The notes below the pieces were generated by a model that was not told where the DNA came from, made no database searches, and worked only from the letters and a program-made list of their open reading frames with translations. Shown piece by piece: positions 12,921-21,501 of a stretch of 28,773 bases of DNA. The position numbers and the translations under genes were made by a program. Origin of the DNA: an uncultured Bacilli bacterium (lineage in GTDB: Bacteria; Bacillota_I; Bacilli_A; RF39; UBA660); the NCBI GenBank assembly GCA_944363655.1, contig CALVUU010000014.1, positions 1 through 28,773 on the forward strand. The letters are read 5' to 3'. Every line of letters begins with the position of its first letter. The first letter of the stretch is position 1.

Positions 12921-14426
12921 TTATCCTATAACACTATTAATATTATCTAACTTATATTGTAACTCATCTATTTTTTCACGTAATGATGCATTTTCATTGT
13001 TTTTATTTTGTAATTCTTCTTGAAGTCTATATATTTCTTCTTGATAAGTATAGTAATATTCATTTTCTTCTTCAAGTTTTTCATAGTATTTTTGACTATT
13101 ATTTTTAATAATATCAATATTTTTAGAACTTGTAGTGATAGTTACATCAACTTTTCCTAAAAGATCATAATTATATATTACTTTATCTTTTAAATCATTT
13201 TTAAGAATATCTAAATAATTTAAAGTATTATTCCATAAGGAATAAGAACTAATAATATAAAAATCCTCTTCCATATAAGTATCAACTTTAATAAAATCTT
13301 CATAGTAAGCAATTTCTACTTTTACTTTATCATAAAGATTATCATCTATTTTATAATTAATACCTTCGGTATATAAATCAGGTCTAAAAAATAGAGATTC
13401 ATTCATTTCATATGTATTTTCTGTTATACTTTTATTAATATTGGTAGGTATTCCATCATAAAATTTAATTTTTGAGGCTTCAAAAGCCGTTATACCTGAA
13501 CCAATACCAAAAGTGATTATACCAATTAGAAATAAAGAAAACATTCTTTTAAAAGGTATGCTACTATTTAAAAGAAATCTAATAAATAGTTCCATAATAA
13601 TACCAATTGCTAATGTTGCTCCGATTAAAGCAATAAATACTCCAATAAAATGGATACCTAAAAATTGAATAATTAAAGCAATGGTTGTACATATTACTAA
13701 AAATATAAAGAAAATAATTAAAGGAAATACTATAAATAATAAACATATTTTAATAAATATATTAAATATTGATCCTAGAAAATCAAATAATATAAATGAA
13801 TGTTTTTCTTTATGTTTAGAAGGTATTTCTTCACTTTTTGTTTCATTAGTTACTTTTTCTTTACTTTTTAAAGTATTTTCATAATTATATTTATCTAAAA
13901 ATCTAATTTTATAAACATAAATAAATATAGTTATAAATAAAATTAAATAAATTATATTAGATAAAAATAACCAAATACTATTTAAAATATTATATGTTTC
14001 TGAAGAAAAATTAGAAAATATACCTCTAGCTAAATTATCAATATAATTAAAAGGAATTTTAAATATTAATAAAATAATAATTAGAATAAATAACTCAGAA
14101 ATACATTTTATTACTTCTTTTTTTTCCATGTTTTTAAACATTTCAATACTTTTATTAATCATATCTAAAATAGCATAGACAAAATTACTAAAATTATTCT
14201 TAGTTTTTTCTTTTATCTTTTTGTCTGTTATTTCATCGTTGGTTAAATCATCAAGAGTAACATCAAATATTTTACATAGACTTAATAACTTATCCATTTC
14301 TGGGTAAGTTGTACCACTTTCCCATTTAGATACAGATTGACGAGATACATCAAGTAAATCTGCTAGCTGTTCTTGAGAATAACCTTTCTCTTTTCTTAAT
14401 TTTTGGAGTTTTTCACAAAACTTCAT
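12921..14426 (-). CDS. XRE-family regulator with membrane domain and C-terminal coiled coil
   Basis: The 501-residue protein joins a classical XRE helix-turn-helix (about 1-62; KGYSQEQLADLLDVSRQSVSKWE) to a membrane domain. The membrane domain has roughly six hydrophobic stretches (near 103-125, 147-172, 215-240, 242-270, 292-312 and adjoining). An extracytoplasmic domain (about 315-440) and a Gln/Glu/Lys/Asn-rich coiled coil (about 440-497) follow. It may bind DNA while tethered to the membrane and answer to an outside or envelope signal. The ATG follows GAGGTGA. Four spaced copies of a GGTTG(C/A) motif lie 60-120 bases upstream and are candidate operators for autoregulation. It is transcribed in the same direction as the lysozyme gene before it. 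Confidence 0.85.
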   Translation of the reverse strand: MKFCEKLQKLRKEKGYSQEQLADLLDVSRQSVSKWESGTTYPEMDKLLSLCKIFDVTLDDLTNDEITDKKIKEKTKNNFSNFVYAILDMINKSIEMFKNMEKKEVIKCISELFILIIILLIFKIPFNYIDNLARGIFSNFSSETYNILNSIWLFLSNIIYLILFITIFIYVYKIRFLDKYNYENTLKSKEKVTNETKSEEIPSKHKEKHSFILFDFLGSIFNIFIKICLLFIVFPLIIFFIFLVICTTIALIIQFLGIHFIGVFIALIGATLAIGIIMELFIRFLLNSSIPFKRMFSLFLIGIITFGIGSGITAFEASKIKFYDGIPTNINKSITENTYEMNESLFFRPDLYTEGINYKIDDNLYDKVKVEIAYYEDFIKVDTYMEEDFYIISSYSLWNNTLNYLDILKNDLKDKVIYNYDLLGKVDVTITTSSKNIDIIKNNSQKYYEKLEEENEYYYTYQEEIYRLQEELQNKNNENASLREKIDELQYKLDNINSVIG

Positions 14427-14484
14427 TCTTTCTCACCTCGCCATAAATTTTATTAAATTATTATTAATTTAACTACCAACTTTA

Positions 14485-14548
14485 GGTTGATTTTTGTAGA
14501 AATTTGGTTGCAAATTGTAACTTGGTTGCATTTTTTGCTACTCGGTTG
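14485..14548. repeat. Four phased direct repeats upstream of the membrane XRE gene, candidate operator
   Basis: GGTTG occurs at 14485, 14506, 14524 and 14544, in the wider form TTGGTTGCA. Starts are 21, 18 and 20 bases apart, about two helical turns. On the coding strand of the regulator they read TGCAACCAA-like. The last copy lies in the final codons of the lysozyme gene (Leu-Ala-Thr-Glu-stop). The spacing and place suit cooperative binding by the regulator; this is inference. Confidence 0.6.
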
Positions 14549-15737
14549 CTAAATAACGTATATTTATATCAACATCACCATTGATACCATTAACACGTCC
14601 ATTATTACATAGTTGCCAATAAGAAAATTCTTTAGCATAGTTTGTTTTACTTGTGTAGTGAGCAAGCCATACAGGATAATTAGTATCTAGCCATATATTT
14701 TCTAAGTATGTTTTACTGCTATAAAGCATTCCTTCATATCCGGCATCTTCTAAAACGTTTAAAAAACTATTAGCCATGTCAGTTAGACCAAAGAAACTTA
14801 GATTAAATTCATTATAAAAACTCCAGTTTTCCCAGTCAAAAGCAATTGGTAAATCAACTTGATAACCTTCAATTTGTTTTAAAATCCATTTGGCATCTTC
14901 TATTGCCCTATCTTTAGAATTAGCATAAGAATAAAAATATATACCCACAGGTATTCCTGCTTTGTTTGCTCCTTCAATATTTTGTTTAAACTTACTATCT
15001 AAAAGATATTCTCCATCAATGCCATCGGCAGTGCCAACGCGAATAATGATAAATTCTACACCGGATTTTTTTAAAGCATCAAAGTCGATATCACCTTGCC
15101 ATTTAGAAACATCTATTCCTATTTCTGTATTTTCCGTTTTGTATTCCGCAATAACATCAGAAAATTCAGTTCTTTTTCTTGAACCACTTGATGTTCCACT
15201 ACTACTTGATGGAACTTTAACATTTAAAGCAAATTCTTTTTCCGTTATATTACCACTAGAATCTGTTGCTTTAAAAACTAAATCATAAGTTCCTGCTTCA
15301 TCCAGATTATATTCGCCGATTATTTCACAAGTTGGATTAGAATCATAATCATCACCACAAAGAATATCATCAACTAAAGTATCTTCACTACCCACCAAAA
15401 CATTATAGGTACTATTTAACCAAATAAGTGGTGGTGTTACATCTAATACATTAATTTTATAAGAGCTTTCAAGTTCAATATTATCTTCATTAATAAATTT
15501 AAATACTACTTCTTGTATACCAACTTTAGTTGTATCAATTTTTTTATCAGCAATTATTTTTCCATTAATGCTTTCAATGAAATCTGAAACTTTAACATCA
15601 CTTAAAAATTGAGTATTTAAATCTTCTTTTAATATAATTTCAACTTTAGCATATTTAACACGTAAATATCGATATGTAAAAATACCTCCGATTAAAAGTA
15701 ATATAATAACACTACCAATTAAAATATATTTTTTCAA
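14538..15737 (-). CDS. Membrane-anchored GH25 lysozyme with Ig-like domain
   Basis: Peptidoglycan muramidase of 399 residues. An N-terminal anchor (about 4-22) is followed by an extracytoplasmic domain (about 30-95) and an Ig-like domain of the DUF5011 type (about 98-173: DVTPPLIWLN, then DEAGTYDLVFKATDSSGN). The Ig-like domain has Cys127 and Cys137, which could pair. A Ser/Gly linker (177-186) leads to the glycosyl hydrolase 25 domain (about 205-396). The catalytic acids are in place: Asp209 in IGIDVSKWQG and Asp301-Trp-Glu303 in FDWEN. The start is TTG, with GGTGA nine bases upstream. It probably remodels the cell's own wall, as it is anchored and in a chromosomal setting. A 37-residue membrane peptide may be encoded just before it. 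Confidence 0.9.
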   Translation of the reverse strand: MKKYILIGSVIILLLIGGIFTYRYLRVKYAKVEIILKEDLNTQFLSDVKVSDFIESINGKIIADKKIDTTKVGIQEVVFKFINEDNIELESSYKINVLDVTPPLIWLNSTYNVLVGSEDTLVDDILCGDDYDSNPTCEIIGEYNLDEAGTYDLVFKATDSSGNITEKEFALNVKVPSSSSGTSSGSRKRTEFSDVIAEYKTENTEIGIDVSKWQGDIDFDALKKSGVEFIIIRVGTADGIDGEYLLDSKFKQNIEGANKAGIPVGIYFYSYANSKDRAIEDAKWILKQIEGYQVDLPIAFDWENWSFYNEFNLSFFGLTDMANSFLNVLEDAGYEGMLYSSKTYLENIWLDTNYPVWLAHYTSKTNYAKEFSYWQLCNNGRVNGINGDVDINIRYLATE

Positions 15738-15760
15738 TTTACTTCACCAACATTAGTATA

Positions 15761-15874
15761 TCATAAAGACATGATTCGAAGAAAGAAAAATGCAAAAACA
15801 ATCGTTAATATTACTATAACCACATATATTATTACTTTAATTAAATCTTTAATTTCTTCAATAATTCTTTTCAT
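15761..15874 (-). CDS. Possible 37-residue single-helix membrane peptide
   Basis: The frame encodes MKRIIEEIKDLIK and then an unbroken hydrophobic helix ending in LRIMSL and TGA. That is a charged amphipathic start plus one membrane span, typical of real small membrane peptides. It ends 23 bases before the lysozyme's TTG start. Against it: no clear Shine-Dalgarno sequence precedes the ATG, and the hairpin at 15889-15917 is only 15 bases upstream. Confidence 0.4.
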   Translation of the reverse strand: MKRIIEEIKDLIKVIIYVVIVILTIVFAFFFLRIMSL

Positions 15875-15888
15875 GTAATAAAGATAAT

Positions 15889-15917
15889 AAAATTGGTAGT
15901 TGATTACTACCAATTTT
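15889..15917. terminator. Perfect 12-bp hairpin, probable bidirectional terminator
   Basis: AAAATTGGTAGT, a 5-base loop, then its exact reverse complement ACTACCAATTTT. T-rich stretches follow on both strands. It lies between the small membrane peptide and the stranded XRE fragment. It may instead be an operator, since the half-site GGTAGT resembles the AACTACCAAC block at 14471-14480 near the membrane regulator. Confidence 0.5.
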
Positions 15918-15934
15918 AAGTTTCTTTTTGGTGA

Positions 15935-16135
15935 ATTTTAGTTGATTTTTTTAAAGTGATAAACGGTATGGATTGGACTTTGTCCCGGATCCCCTATGAA
16001 AGAGAAAAAACAGATATTAATTTTGAAAATATAGAAAAAATAGCTAATGCATGTAATTATCAAGTTATTTTTGTAAACAAAAAAGATAATAGTCATATAT
16101 TATCTTCGGAAAATATTAATCGAAAAGAAATTTAA
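15935..16135 (+). pseudogene. C-terminal fragment of a small XRE-type regulator (stranded remnant)
   Basis: The in-frame plus-strand sequence reads NGMDWTLSRIPYEREKTD, then NFENIEKIANACNYQVIFVN, and ends NRKEI and TAA at 16133-16135. The ENIEKIANACNYQVIF part is the last helix and beta-end of a phage/mobile-element XRE regulator, as I recall the family. The HTH itself is missing and a stop precedes the frame at 15932. GTG (15956) or ATG (15968) could start translation, but no ribosome site is seen. It sits alone on the plus strand between two perfect hairpins, so it is most likely debris from a lost mobile element. Confidence 0.55.
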
Positions 16136-16162
16136 AGGAATCAAGATTATTTCTTGATTCCT
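16136..16162. terminator. Bidirectional terminator overlapping the SDR stop codon
   Basis: A perfect 11-bp stem (AGGAATCAAGA/TCTTGATTCCT) with a 5-base loop that contains the SDR gene's stop. It is followed by TAATTTTTT on the plus strand and TTTAAATTT on the minus strand, so it can end both the SDR transcript and the XRE fragment. Confidence 0.75.
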
Positions 16163-16908
16163 AATTTTTTACCTTGAATGTGATATGCTATTAATAACTG
16201 AAGACGATATGGTGCAAATCTAGTTAAAAATAATGTTAATTTCATTCTTAGTGTGGGAACAATTATTAATTTACGAGCAAACATTTTATCTATTGCATAT
16301 TTAGCAACATATGTTGGATCTGTTTCTTTTATGGAAAACTCACCATGAGCTACTTTATTAAAATTAGTATTAACAGGTCCTGGGCAAAGGGCTGAGACCG
16401 AGACATTGCTACCAGCATGGCGTAATTCTTCGTTAATAGCCATGGTTAGTTTAGTAATATAATTTTTGGTTGCATAATATGTACTAAGCCTAGGCCCTGC
16501 CATAAAACCAGCACTGGAACAAACATTTAATATATAACCAGAGTCTCTTTTGATAAAATCACGTAAAAATAATTTAGTTAATATATGATATGCTTTAATG
16601 TTTAAATCAATCATTTCAAGTTCTCGATCAAGATTAGTTTCGGAGAACAAACCAAAAAGACCAAAACCAGCATTATTTATCAAAATATCTATATCCTCAT
16701 TTTTGGTTTCTTCATATAATTTATATACGTTTTCTTCTTTGGTTAAATCTAAAGAAATTATTTTAACTTCAACATTCACATCTTTTTTGATACGTTCCAT
16801 TTCTTTTTTATTTCTAGCAACTAATATTAAATCAATATTTTTACTTGCTAAATAATAAGCCATATTTTTACCTATGCCACTTGATGCTCCAGTTATTAAA
16901 GATTTCAT
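16147..16908 (-). CDS. Short-chain dehydrogenase/reductase (DltE-like SDR)
   Basis: Cytoplasmic NAD(P)-dependent oxidoreductase of 253 residues with the classical SDR fold. The nucleotide-binding glycine motif TGASSGIG is at about 7-14, Asn-Asn-Ala-Gly (INNAGFG) at about 85-91, and the catalytic Ser, Tyr and Lys in NVCSSAGFMAG and YYATKN. The C-terminal stretch of about 60 residues is basic and may touch the membrane, as in DltE-like members. The substrate cannot be read from sequence. Its ATG follows the pyrophosphatase stop with no gap (TAGATG) and reuses GAAGGTG in the end of that gene, so the two are translationally coupled. A terminator lies at its stop codon. Confidence 0.9.
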   Translation of the reverse strand: MKSLITGASSGIGKNMAYYLASKNIDLILVARNKKEMERIKKDVNVEVKIISLDLTKEENVYKLYEETKNEDIDILINNAGFGLFGLFSETNLDRELEMIDLNIKAYHILTKLFLRDFIKRDSGYILNVCSSAGFMAGPRLSTYYATKNYITKLTMAINEELRHAGSNVSVSALCPGPVNTNFNKVAHGEFSIKETDPTYVAKYAIDKMFARKLIIVPTLRMKLTLFLTRFAPYRLQLLIAYHIQGKKLGIKK

Positions 16909-18525
16909 CTAATCACCTTCAAGAATACTTATTATATTTGGTTGAATTTGTTTTTTACGAGAAACTATTTTAGGTAAAAACATACATTGATGAATGTTTT
17001 TTAAACCAAAACTATCTTTAATAATATCAACTGCTTCATCATTATAAAGCACATATGAACCATTTTTAATAATATCAGTTATAAATATAGTAACAATACT
17101 ATAATTTAGTTCAACCATTTCGTTTAGTTTAGCAATAAATTCATCAATATTTTTTTCAATTGCATCAATATCTAAAGTCATTATTTGACTTATACCTAAA
17201 AGTTTATTACCAACTACATAAGATTTAAAGTCAGTTTTAATTAATTCTTCTACACTCTTTCCTTCAATAGAACTTGCAGCTTTTAACATTTCTAGACCAT
17301 ATTTATCTATATCTACTTTAGCAATACTAGCTAATTTTATAGCTGCAAATTTATCATCTTCAGTAGTTGTAGGACTAGTTAGAAGTAAAGTATCAGAAAG
17401 AATTGCTGAAAGCATTAAGCCAGCCATATCTTTAGGGATACTTACTTTTTGTTCTTTATACATTTCATAAATCATTGTTGAAGTAGAACCAACTGGTTTA
17501 CTTCTGAAATTTATCGGTAAAGATGTATTAATAGCCCCAAGATTATGATGGTCAATTATTTCTAAAATATCCGCTTCATCTAAGCCATCGACAGATTGAG
17601 CAAAATTATTATGATCAACTAAAATAACTTTTTGTTTTTCATAATTATTTGGTCCTGTTAAACGAATTAAACCTAAACATTCTCCTTTGTTATTAACAAC
17701 AGGATAATTAGAATGATTTACACGATGAGACATATTTTTAAAATCAGTAAAATAATCTTCGTTATTTACTGTTATAGGGTTTTTATTCATATTAATATTT
17801 TTTATAAAATTACTTAGTAATATTTTGTTAGCAATTTGAAAACTATCATATTCAGAAGCAATAATATTAACCCCACTTTTTTCAGCTTTTTTTATTATTT
17901 TTTTATCAACATTAACATTTAATGGTAAAATTATTAATTTAACTTTTGATTCGATAGCATAATTTAATACTTTATAACGATCTCCAACTACTAAGATATC
18001 TCGAAAAGATAATTGAATAGATTTTTCAATAGTTTTACTTTGCAATCCAGCAATTAAGATATCCCCAGATATTAAATCATCACATTTGACAATTACTTTA
18101 GCATCTAAAGTTTCAATTATATTATCTAATGTAGTATTAACAATTTCTTTATTACCACTAATTAAATATTTAGCAATTTCTTTTAAAGTTACATAACCGG
18201 ATAGTTTTTTCTTGTTATCAATTAAAGGTATAGCTGTTAAATTTTGATGTTGCATCATTTTAAATGCTTCATCAATTGATTCTTCATCAAAAATATAGGC
18301 TCTTTTATCATATTTTATATTTTTTATTCTAACCCGAACATCGTTTAGATAACTTGGTACAGGTACTTTAAAATAATTTAAAACAAATTTTGTTTCACTA
18401 TTAATATTACCTAAAACTTTCGGAGCTGTTTTACCTCCGGTTTCATTTTTTAAATAAGATAATGCGATACTAGAACACACTGAATCGGTATCAGGGTTTT
18501 TATGTCCAAAAATAAACGTTGTCAT
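16909..18525 (-). CDS. ppaC: Family II Mn-dependent inorganic pyrophosphatase with CBS and DRTGG domains
   Basis: Hydrolyses pyrophosphate to phosphate in the cytoplasm. With the start at the ATG at 18525 (after AGAGGTGG, and matching the family N-terminus MTTFIFGHKNPDTDS), it has 538 residues. Metal ligands His8, Asp12 and Asp14 are present, as are VDHNNF (303-308), the DHH motif (325-327) and PVGSTST (344-350). Between the first and later parts of the DHH domain lies a regulatory insert: CBS1 (about 70-125), a DRTGG-like domain (about 135-235) and CBS2 (about 250-290). In CBS-pyrophosphatases the insert binds adenine nucleotides and tunes activity. The upstream GTG/ATG extension (to 18546) is out of the ribosome-site frame of use. 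It is coupled to the SDR gene downstream, with uvrB 46 bases upstream. Confidence 0.93.
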   Translation of the reverse strand: MTTFIFGHKNPDTDSVCSSIALSYLKNETGGKTAPKVLGNINSETKFVLNYFKVPVPSYLNDVRVRIKNIKYDKRAYIFDEESIDEAFKMMQHQNLTAIPLIDNKKKLSGYVTLKEIAKYLISGNKEIVNTTLDNIIETLDAKVIVKCDDLISGDILIAGLQSKTIEKSIQLSFRDILVVGDRYKVLNYAIESKVKLIILPLNVNVDKKIIKKAEKSGVNIIASEYDSFQIANKILLSNFIKNINMNKNPITVNNEDYFTDFKNMSHRVNHSNYPVVNNKGECLGLIRLTGPNNYEKQKVILVDHNNFAQSVDGLDEADILEIIDHHNLGAINTSLPINFRSKPVGSTSTMIYEMYKEQKVSIPKDMAGLMLSAILSDTLLLTSPTTTEDDKFAAIKLASIAKVDIDKYGLEMLKAASSIEGKSVEELIKTDFKSYVVGNKLLGISQIMTLDIDAIEKNIDEFIAKLNEMVELNYSIVTIFITDIIKNGSYVLYNDEAVDIIKDSFGLKNIHQCMFLPKIVSRKKQIQPNIISILEGD

Positions 18526-18571
18526 TTTCCACCTCTTTACTTCCATGATTTTAACATATTATTTTATATTT

Positions 18572-20518
18572 TTAAATACTTTTCATTTCAAATAAAATAT
18601 CTCGAAGTTCCATAGCTCTTTCAAAATCTAAGTTACGAGCCGCTTCTTTCATTTCGTCTTCTATTTGTAAAATCATTTTTTCTCTTTCTTTCTTACTTAC
18701 TTTCTTTTTCTTATTTTCATTAACCATATTATTAGTTACTACTTCTTTTATTTCTTTAGTAATTGTTTTAGGAACAATTCCATGTTCTTCATTAAAACGC
18801 TCTTGAATTTCTCTTCTTCTTTTTGTTTCTTTAATTGCTTCATCCATAGCATCACTTATATTATCCGCATACATGATTACTTTACCATTTTGATTACGAG
18901 CACATCTACCAATTGTTTGAATAAGACTTCTGCTACTACGTAAAAATCCTTGCTTGTCGGCATCTAAAATACATATTAAACTTACTTCAGGAATATCTAA
19001 TCCTTCCCGTAAAAGATTAATACCAACAACACAATCATAAGTACCAAGTCTTAAGTCTTGAATTATTTTAAGTCGTTCTAAAGTTTTAACCTCGCTATGT
19101 AAATAAGCAACTTTAATATTCATTTCTTTTAAATAATTAGTTAATTCTTCACTCATTCGTATTGTAAGAGTAGTAATTAATACTCTTTCATTCTTTTCTA
19201 TTCTATCACGTATTTCACTAATTATATCATCAATTTGGCCTTCACTAGGGCGAACTTCAATTAATGGATCAAGCAACCCTGTTGGACGAATGATTTGTTC
19301 AACATATTCATTATTTGTTTTTTCTAGTTCGTAGTCACCAGGTGTTGCTGAAACGTATATGGCTTGGTTAATTTTTTGATTGAATTCATCAAATGTTAAT
19401 GGTCTATTATCTAGGGCACTTGGAAGCCGGAAGCCATAATCAACTAATGTTTGTTTACGCTGTCTATCCCCATTATACATGCCGCGGACTTGCGGAAGGG
19501 TTACATGAGATTCATCAACTACAAGTAAAAAGTCTTTTGGGAAAAAATCAATTAAACAACTTGGTGTTTCACCCGCTTCTCTTAATGCTAAGTGTCTTGA
19601 ATAGTTTTCAACCCCATTACAAAAACCTGTTTCTCTAAGCATTTCGATGTCATAATTAGTTCTTTCTCTTAATCTTTGTTCTTCAATTAATTTATTTTGT
19701 TCATGTAATTCTTTTAATCTATCCTTTAATTCTTCTTCGATACGAGTAATAGCAATATCTAGTTTATCTTTACTAGTTACAAAGTGAGATGCTGGAGAAA
19801 TAGTAATACTTTTTTTATTTTGCGTTACTACTCCCGTTAGGGGGTCAAATAAAGCAATAGAATCAACAATATCATCTTCTAGAGATATTCTTATACCACT
19901 TGCGTGTTCATTAATGGGCACTATATCAATGTTATTACCACGAACGCGAAATGTTCCCCGGTGAAAGTCTAAATCACTTCTTTCATAAGTCATATCAATT
20001 AAACGATTTAAAATTTTATTACGAGATATTTTATCACCAATATTTAAAATAAGCATGTTTTTTTCATACTCTTCTTTTTCTCCAATCCCATAAATACAAG
20101 AAACTGATGCAACAACTATTACATCTCGATAATTAATTAAAGCACTTGTTGCAGCATGTCTTAGTTCATCAATTTCATCATTGATTGATGCATCTTTTTC
20201 AATATAAGTATCACTACTTGGAACATATGCCTCCGGTTGATAGTAATCATAATAGGAAACAAAATATTCGACATGGTTGTTGGGAAAAAACTCTTTTAAT
20301 TCCGCATAAAGCTGACCTGCTAGGGTTTTATTGTGAGCAAGAACAAGAGTTGGTTTATTAACATTTTTAATAACATTTGCTATTGTAAAAGTCTTACCAG
20401 TTCCTGTTGCTCCAAGTAAAACTTGTTCTTTTTTACCTTCATTAATGCCTTCAGTTAATTTATTTATGGCTTCTGGTTGATCTCCAGATGGGGCAAATTT
20501 AGAAACTAACTCAAACAT
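18572..20518 (-). CDS. uvrB: UvrB, excinuclease ABC subunit B
   Basis: Damage-verifying helicase-like subunit of UvrABC nucleotide excision repair; it takes DNA from UvrA and recruits UvrC. It has 648 residues with Walker A (GATGTGKTF), the beta-hairpin and its anchor ([20 protein letters not shown]), the DESH box, motif VI (QTIGRCARN) and the C-terminal UVR coiled-coil motif ([11 protein letters not shown]) that contacts UvrC. It is full length. The start is the ATG at 20518, not the ATG at 20524, because AAGGAGG ends only one base before the latter. It has its own promoter, and I saw no LexA-type GAAC-N4-GTTC box near it. uvrA, often the next gene, is absent here. Confidence 0.97.
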   Translation of the reverse strand: MFELVSKFAPSGDQPEAINKLTEGINEGKKEQVLLGATGTGKTFTIANVIKNVNKPTLVLAHNKTLAGQLYAELKEFFPNNHVEYFVSYYDYYQPEAYVPSSDTYIEKDASINDEIDELRHAATSALINYRDVIVVASVSCIYGIGEKEEYEKNMLILNIGDKISRNKILNRLIDMTYERSDLDFHRGTFRVRGNNIDIVPINEHASGIRISLEDDIVDSIALFDPLTGVVTQNKKSITISPASHFVTSKDKLDIAITRIEEELKDRLKELHEQNKLIEEQRLRERTNYDIEMLRETGFCNGVENYSRHLALREAGETPSCLIDFFPKDFLLVVDESHVTLPQVRGMYNGDRQRKQTLVDYGFRLPSALDNRPLTFDEFNQKINQAIYVSATPGDYELEKTNNEYVEQIIRPTGLLDPLIEVRPSEGQIDDIISEIRDRIEKNERVLITTLTIRMSEELTNYLKEMNIKVAYLHSEVKTLERLKIIQDLRLGTYDCVVGINLLREGLDIPEVSLICILDADKQGFLRSSRSLIQTIGRCARNQNGKVIMYADNISDAMDEAIKETKRRREIQERFNEEHGIVPKTITKEIKEVVTNNMVNENKKKKVSKKEREKMILQIEDEMKEAARNLDFERAMELRDILFEMKSI

Positions 20519-20581
20519 AGTCATCCCTCCTTAATTAGTTTTAACAATTTAATATATAATATTAAGTTTTTTAGTACCATT

Positions 20582-20610
20582 ACAATACCACGCAAATTAT
20601 ATGGTGTCAA
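20582..20610 (-). promoter_or_regulatory. Strong sigma-A promoter of uvrB
   Basis: TTGACA (20605-20610), exactly 17 bases, then TATTGT (20582-20587) on the minus strand. It follows directly after the terminator of the preceding operon and gives a leader of about 55 bases. An interrupted ACCA/TGGT dyad overlaps the spacer. The rest of the gap is AT-rich with no further signal. Confidence 0.7.
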
Positions 20611-20611
20611 G

Positions 20612-20648
20612 AAAAAACAATAGCCTGGATATTAACAAGTTATTGTTT
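20612..20648 (-). terminator. Terminator of the murF-ddl operon
   Basis: An 8-bp stem (AAACAATA/TATTGTTT, 20615-20622 with 20641-20648) has an 18-base loop. On the minus strand a run of T follows it. The stem begins in the stop codon of the 154-residue unknown gene. It separates that operon from uvrB. Confidence 0.55.
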
Positions 20649-21111
20649 AAAAATATACAATAAACCACAGAAATATATTTTGACATTGAATTTTAAATAA
20701 AAACTTATTTAGCTCTAATTTAGTAACTTTAAATACGGGATCATAACCATAAAAATTATCCTTGCTAGGAAAATATATTGGTTCTAATCTATCAGAAATT
20801 TGAAATAATGTTTCTCCTTCGTTAATAAACTTTGTTATATTCCTTTGTTCATTTATATTTAAGTTATTTAAATCATCTAGAGATTTTTCCAAAACAAAGT
20901 TAAAAAAATATTCTTTATTATCTAAAGTAGCATTAATAGAGAAAAATATAACTGGATAATTTCCCTCTTCTACAATTTTTCTTTTTTCATACCTTATATA
21001 TTTCATTTTATCAAAATAGTACTCAAGATAGGCATTATTTAAATCATTACCTTTGTATTCAAAAACATAATCAGTTACTTTTAATTTAATTGTAGTTTTA
21101 CTAGGTAGCAT
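20647..21111 (-). CDS. Hypothetical protein, last gene of the murF-ddl operon
   Basis: The family is not recognised. The 154 residues look like a soluble alpha/beta protein rich in aromatic residues. It has beta-type segments at the N-terminus (TTIKLKVTDYVFEYKG) and middle (NYPVIFFSINATLDNKEYFF), and a hydrophobic C-terminus (IFLWFIVYF) that could end a sheet or touch the membrane. No catalytic motif stands out. The ATG follows GGAGG with a 4-base spacer and begins 15 bases after the undecaprenol kinase stop. It is therefore cotranscribed with wall genes, but that alone does not give a role. Confidence 0.75.
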   Translation of the reverse strand: MLPSKTTIKLKVTDYVFEYKGNDLNNAYLEYYFDKMKYIRYEKRKIVEEGNYPVIFFSINATLDNKEYFFNFVLEKSLDDLNNLNINEQRNITKFINEGETLFQISDRLEPIYFPSKDNFYGYDPVFKVTKLELNKFLFKIQCQNIFLWFIVYF

Positions 21112-21126
21112 TTATCCTCCGATTAA

Positions 21127-21501
21127 TCATAATATTTTTTCTAATAATTCTATAATTTTAGGTATAAATATAATTAAACCAATTATAGCAGATGCAATAG
21201 CTAAAATTAATACTCCCCCAGCTGATACATCTTTAGCAAGTTTAGCTCTTGGATCTTTTTGGGGCATAGCAATATTTACAACTTGTTCTATGGCAGTATT
21301 AAACATTTCTCCACCAATAACAATACCGAAACAAGCAATACAAATAAACCATTCAAAAATACTTATTTCAAATATTATGCCACAGATTATAACTAATATC
21401 ATGATTACTGCATGAATTTTCATATTGCGTTCAGTTAAAAAGGCTGATCCAATTCCTTTAAAGGCATATTTAAAACTATTAATTAACTTCTTATTTTTCA
21501 T
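21127..21501 (-). CDS. dgkA: Undecaprenol kinase / diacylglycerol kinase family membrane protein
   Basis: Small integral membrane kinase of 124 residues with the family layout: an amphipathic N-terminus (NSFKYAFKGIGSAFLTERN), three membrane helices (about 30-50, 52-70, 95-118) and the conserved GGEMFNTAIEQVVN motif, whose Glu and Asn lie at the active site. In Gram-positive bacteria this family phosphorylates undecaprenol to supply lipid carrier for wall synthesis. That suits its place after ddl and murF, with uppS also in the window. The start codon overlaps the ddl stop by one base (TAATG). The gene symbol reflects the family; substrate preference is inferred from the phylum. Confidence 0.9.
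   Translation of the reverse strand: MKNKKLINSFKYAFKGIGSAFLTERNMKIHAVIMILVIICGIIFEISIFEWFICIACFGIVIGGEMFNTAIEQVVNIAMPQKDPRAKLAKDVSAGGVLILAIASAIIGLIIFIPKIIELLEKIL

Noticed and set aside
20525..20610. LexA (SOS) box upstream of uvrB
   Set aside because: No GAAC-N4-GTTC-like sequence is present; the ACCA/TGGT dyad does not match.
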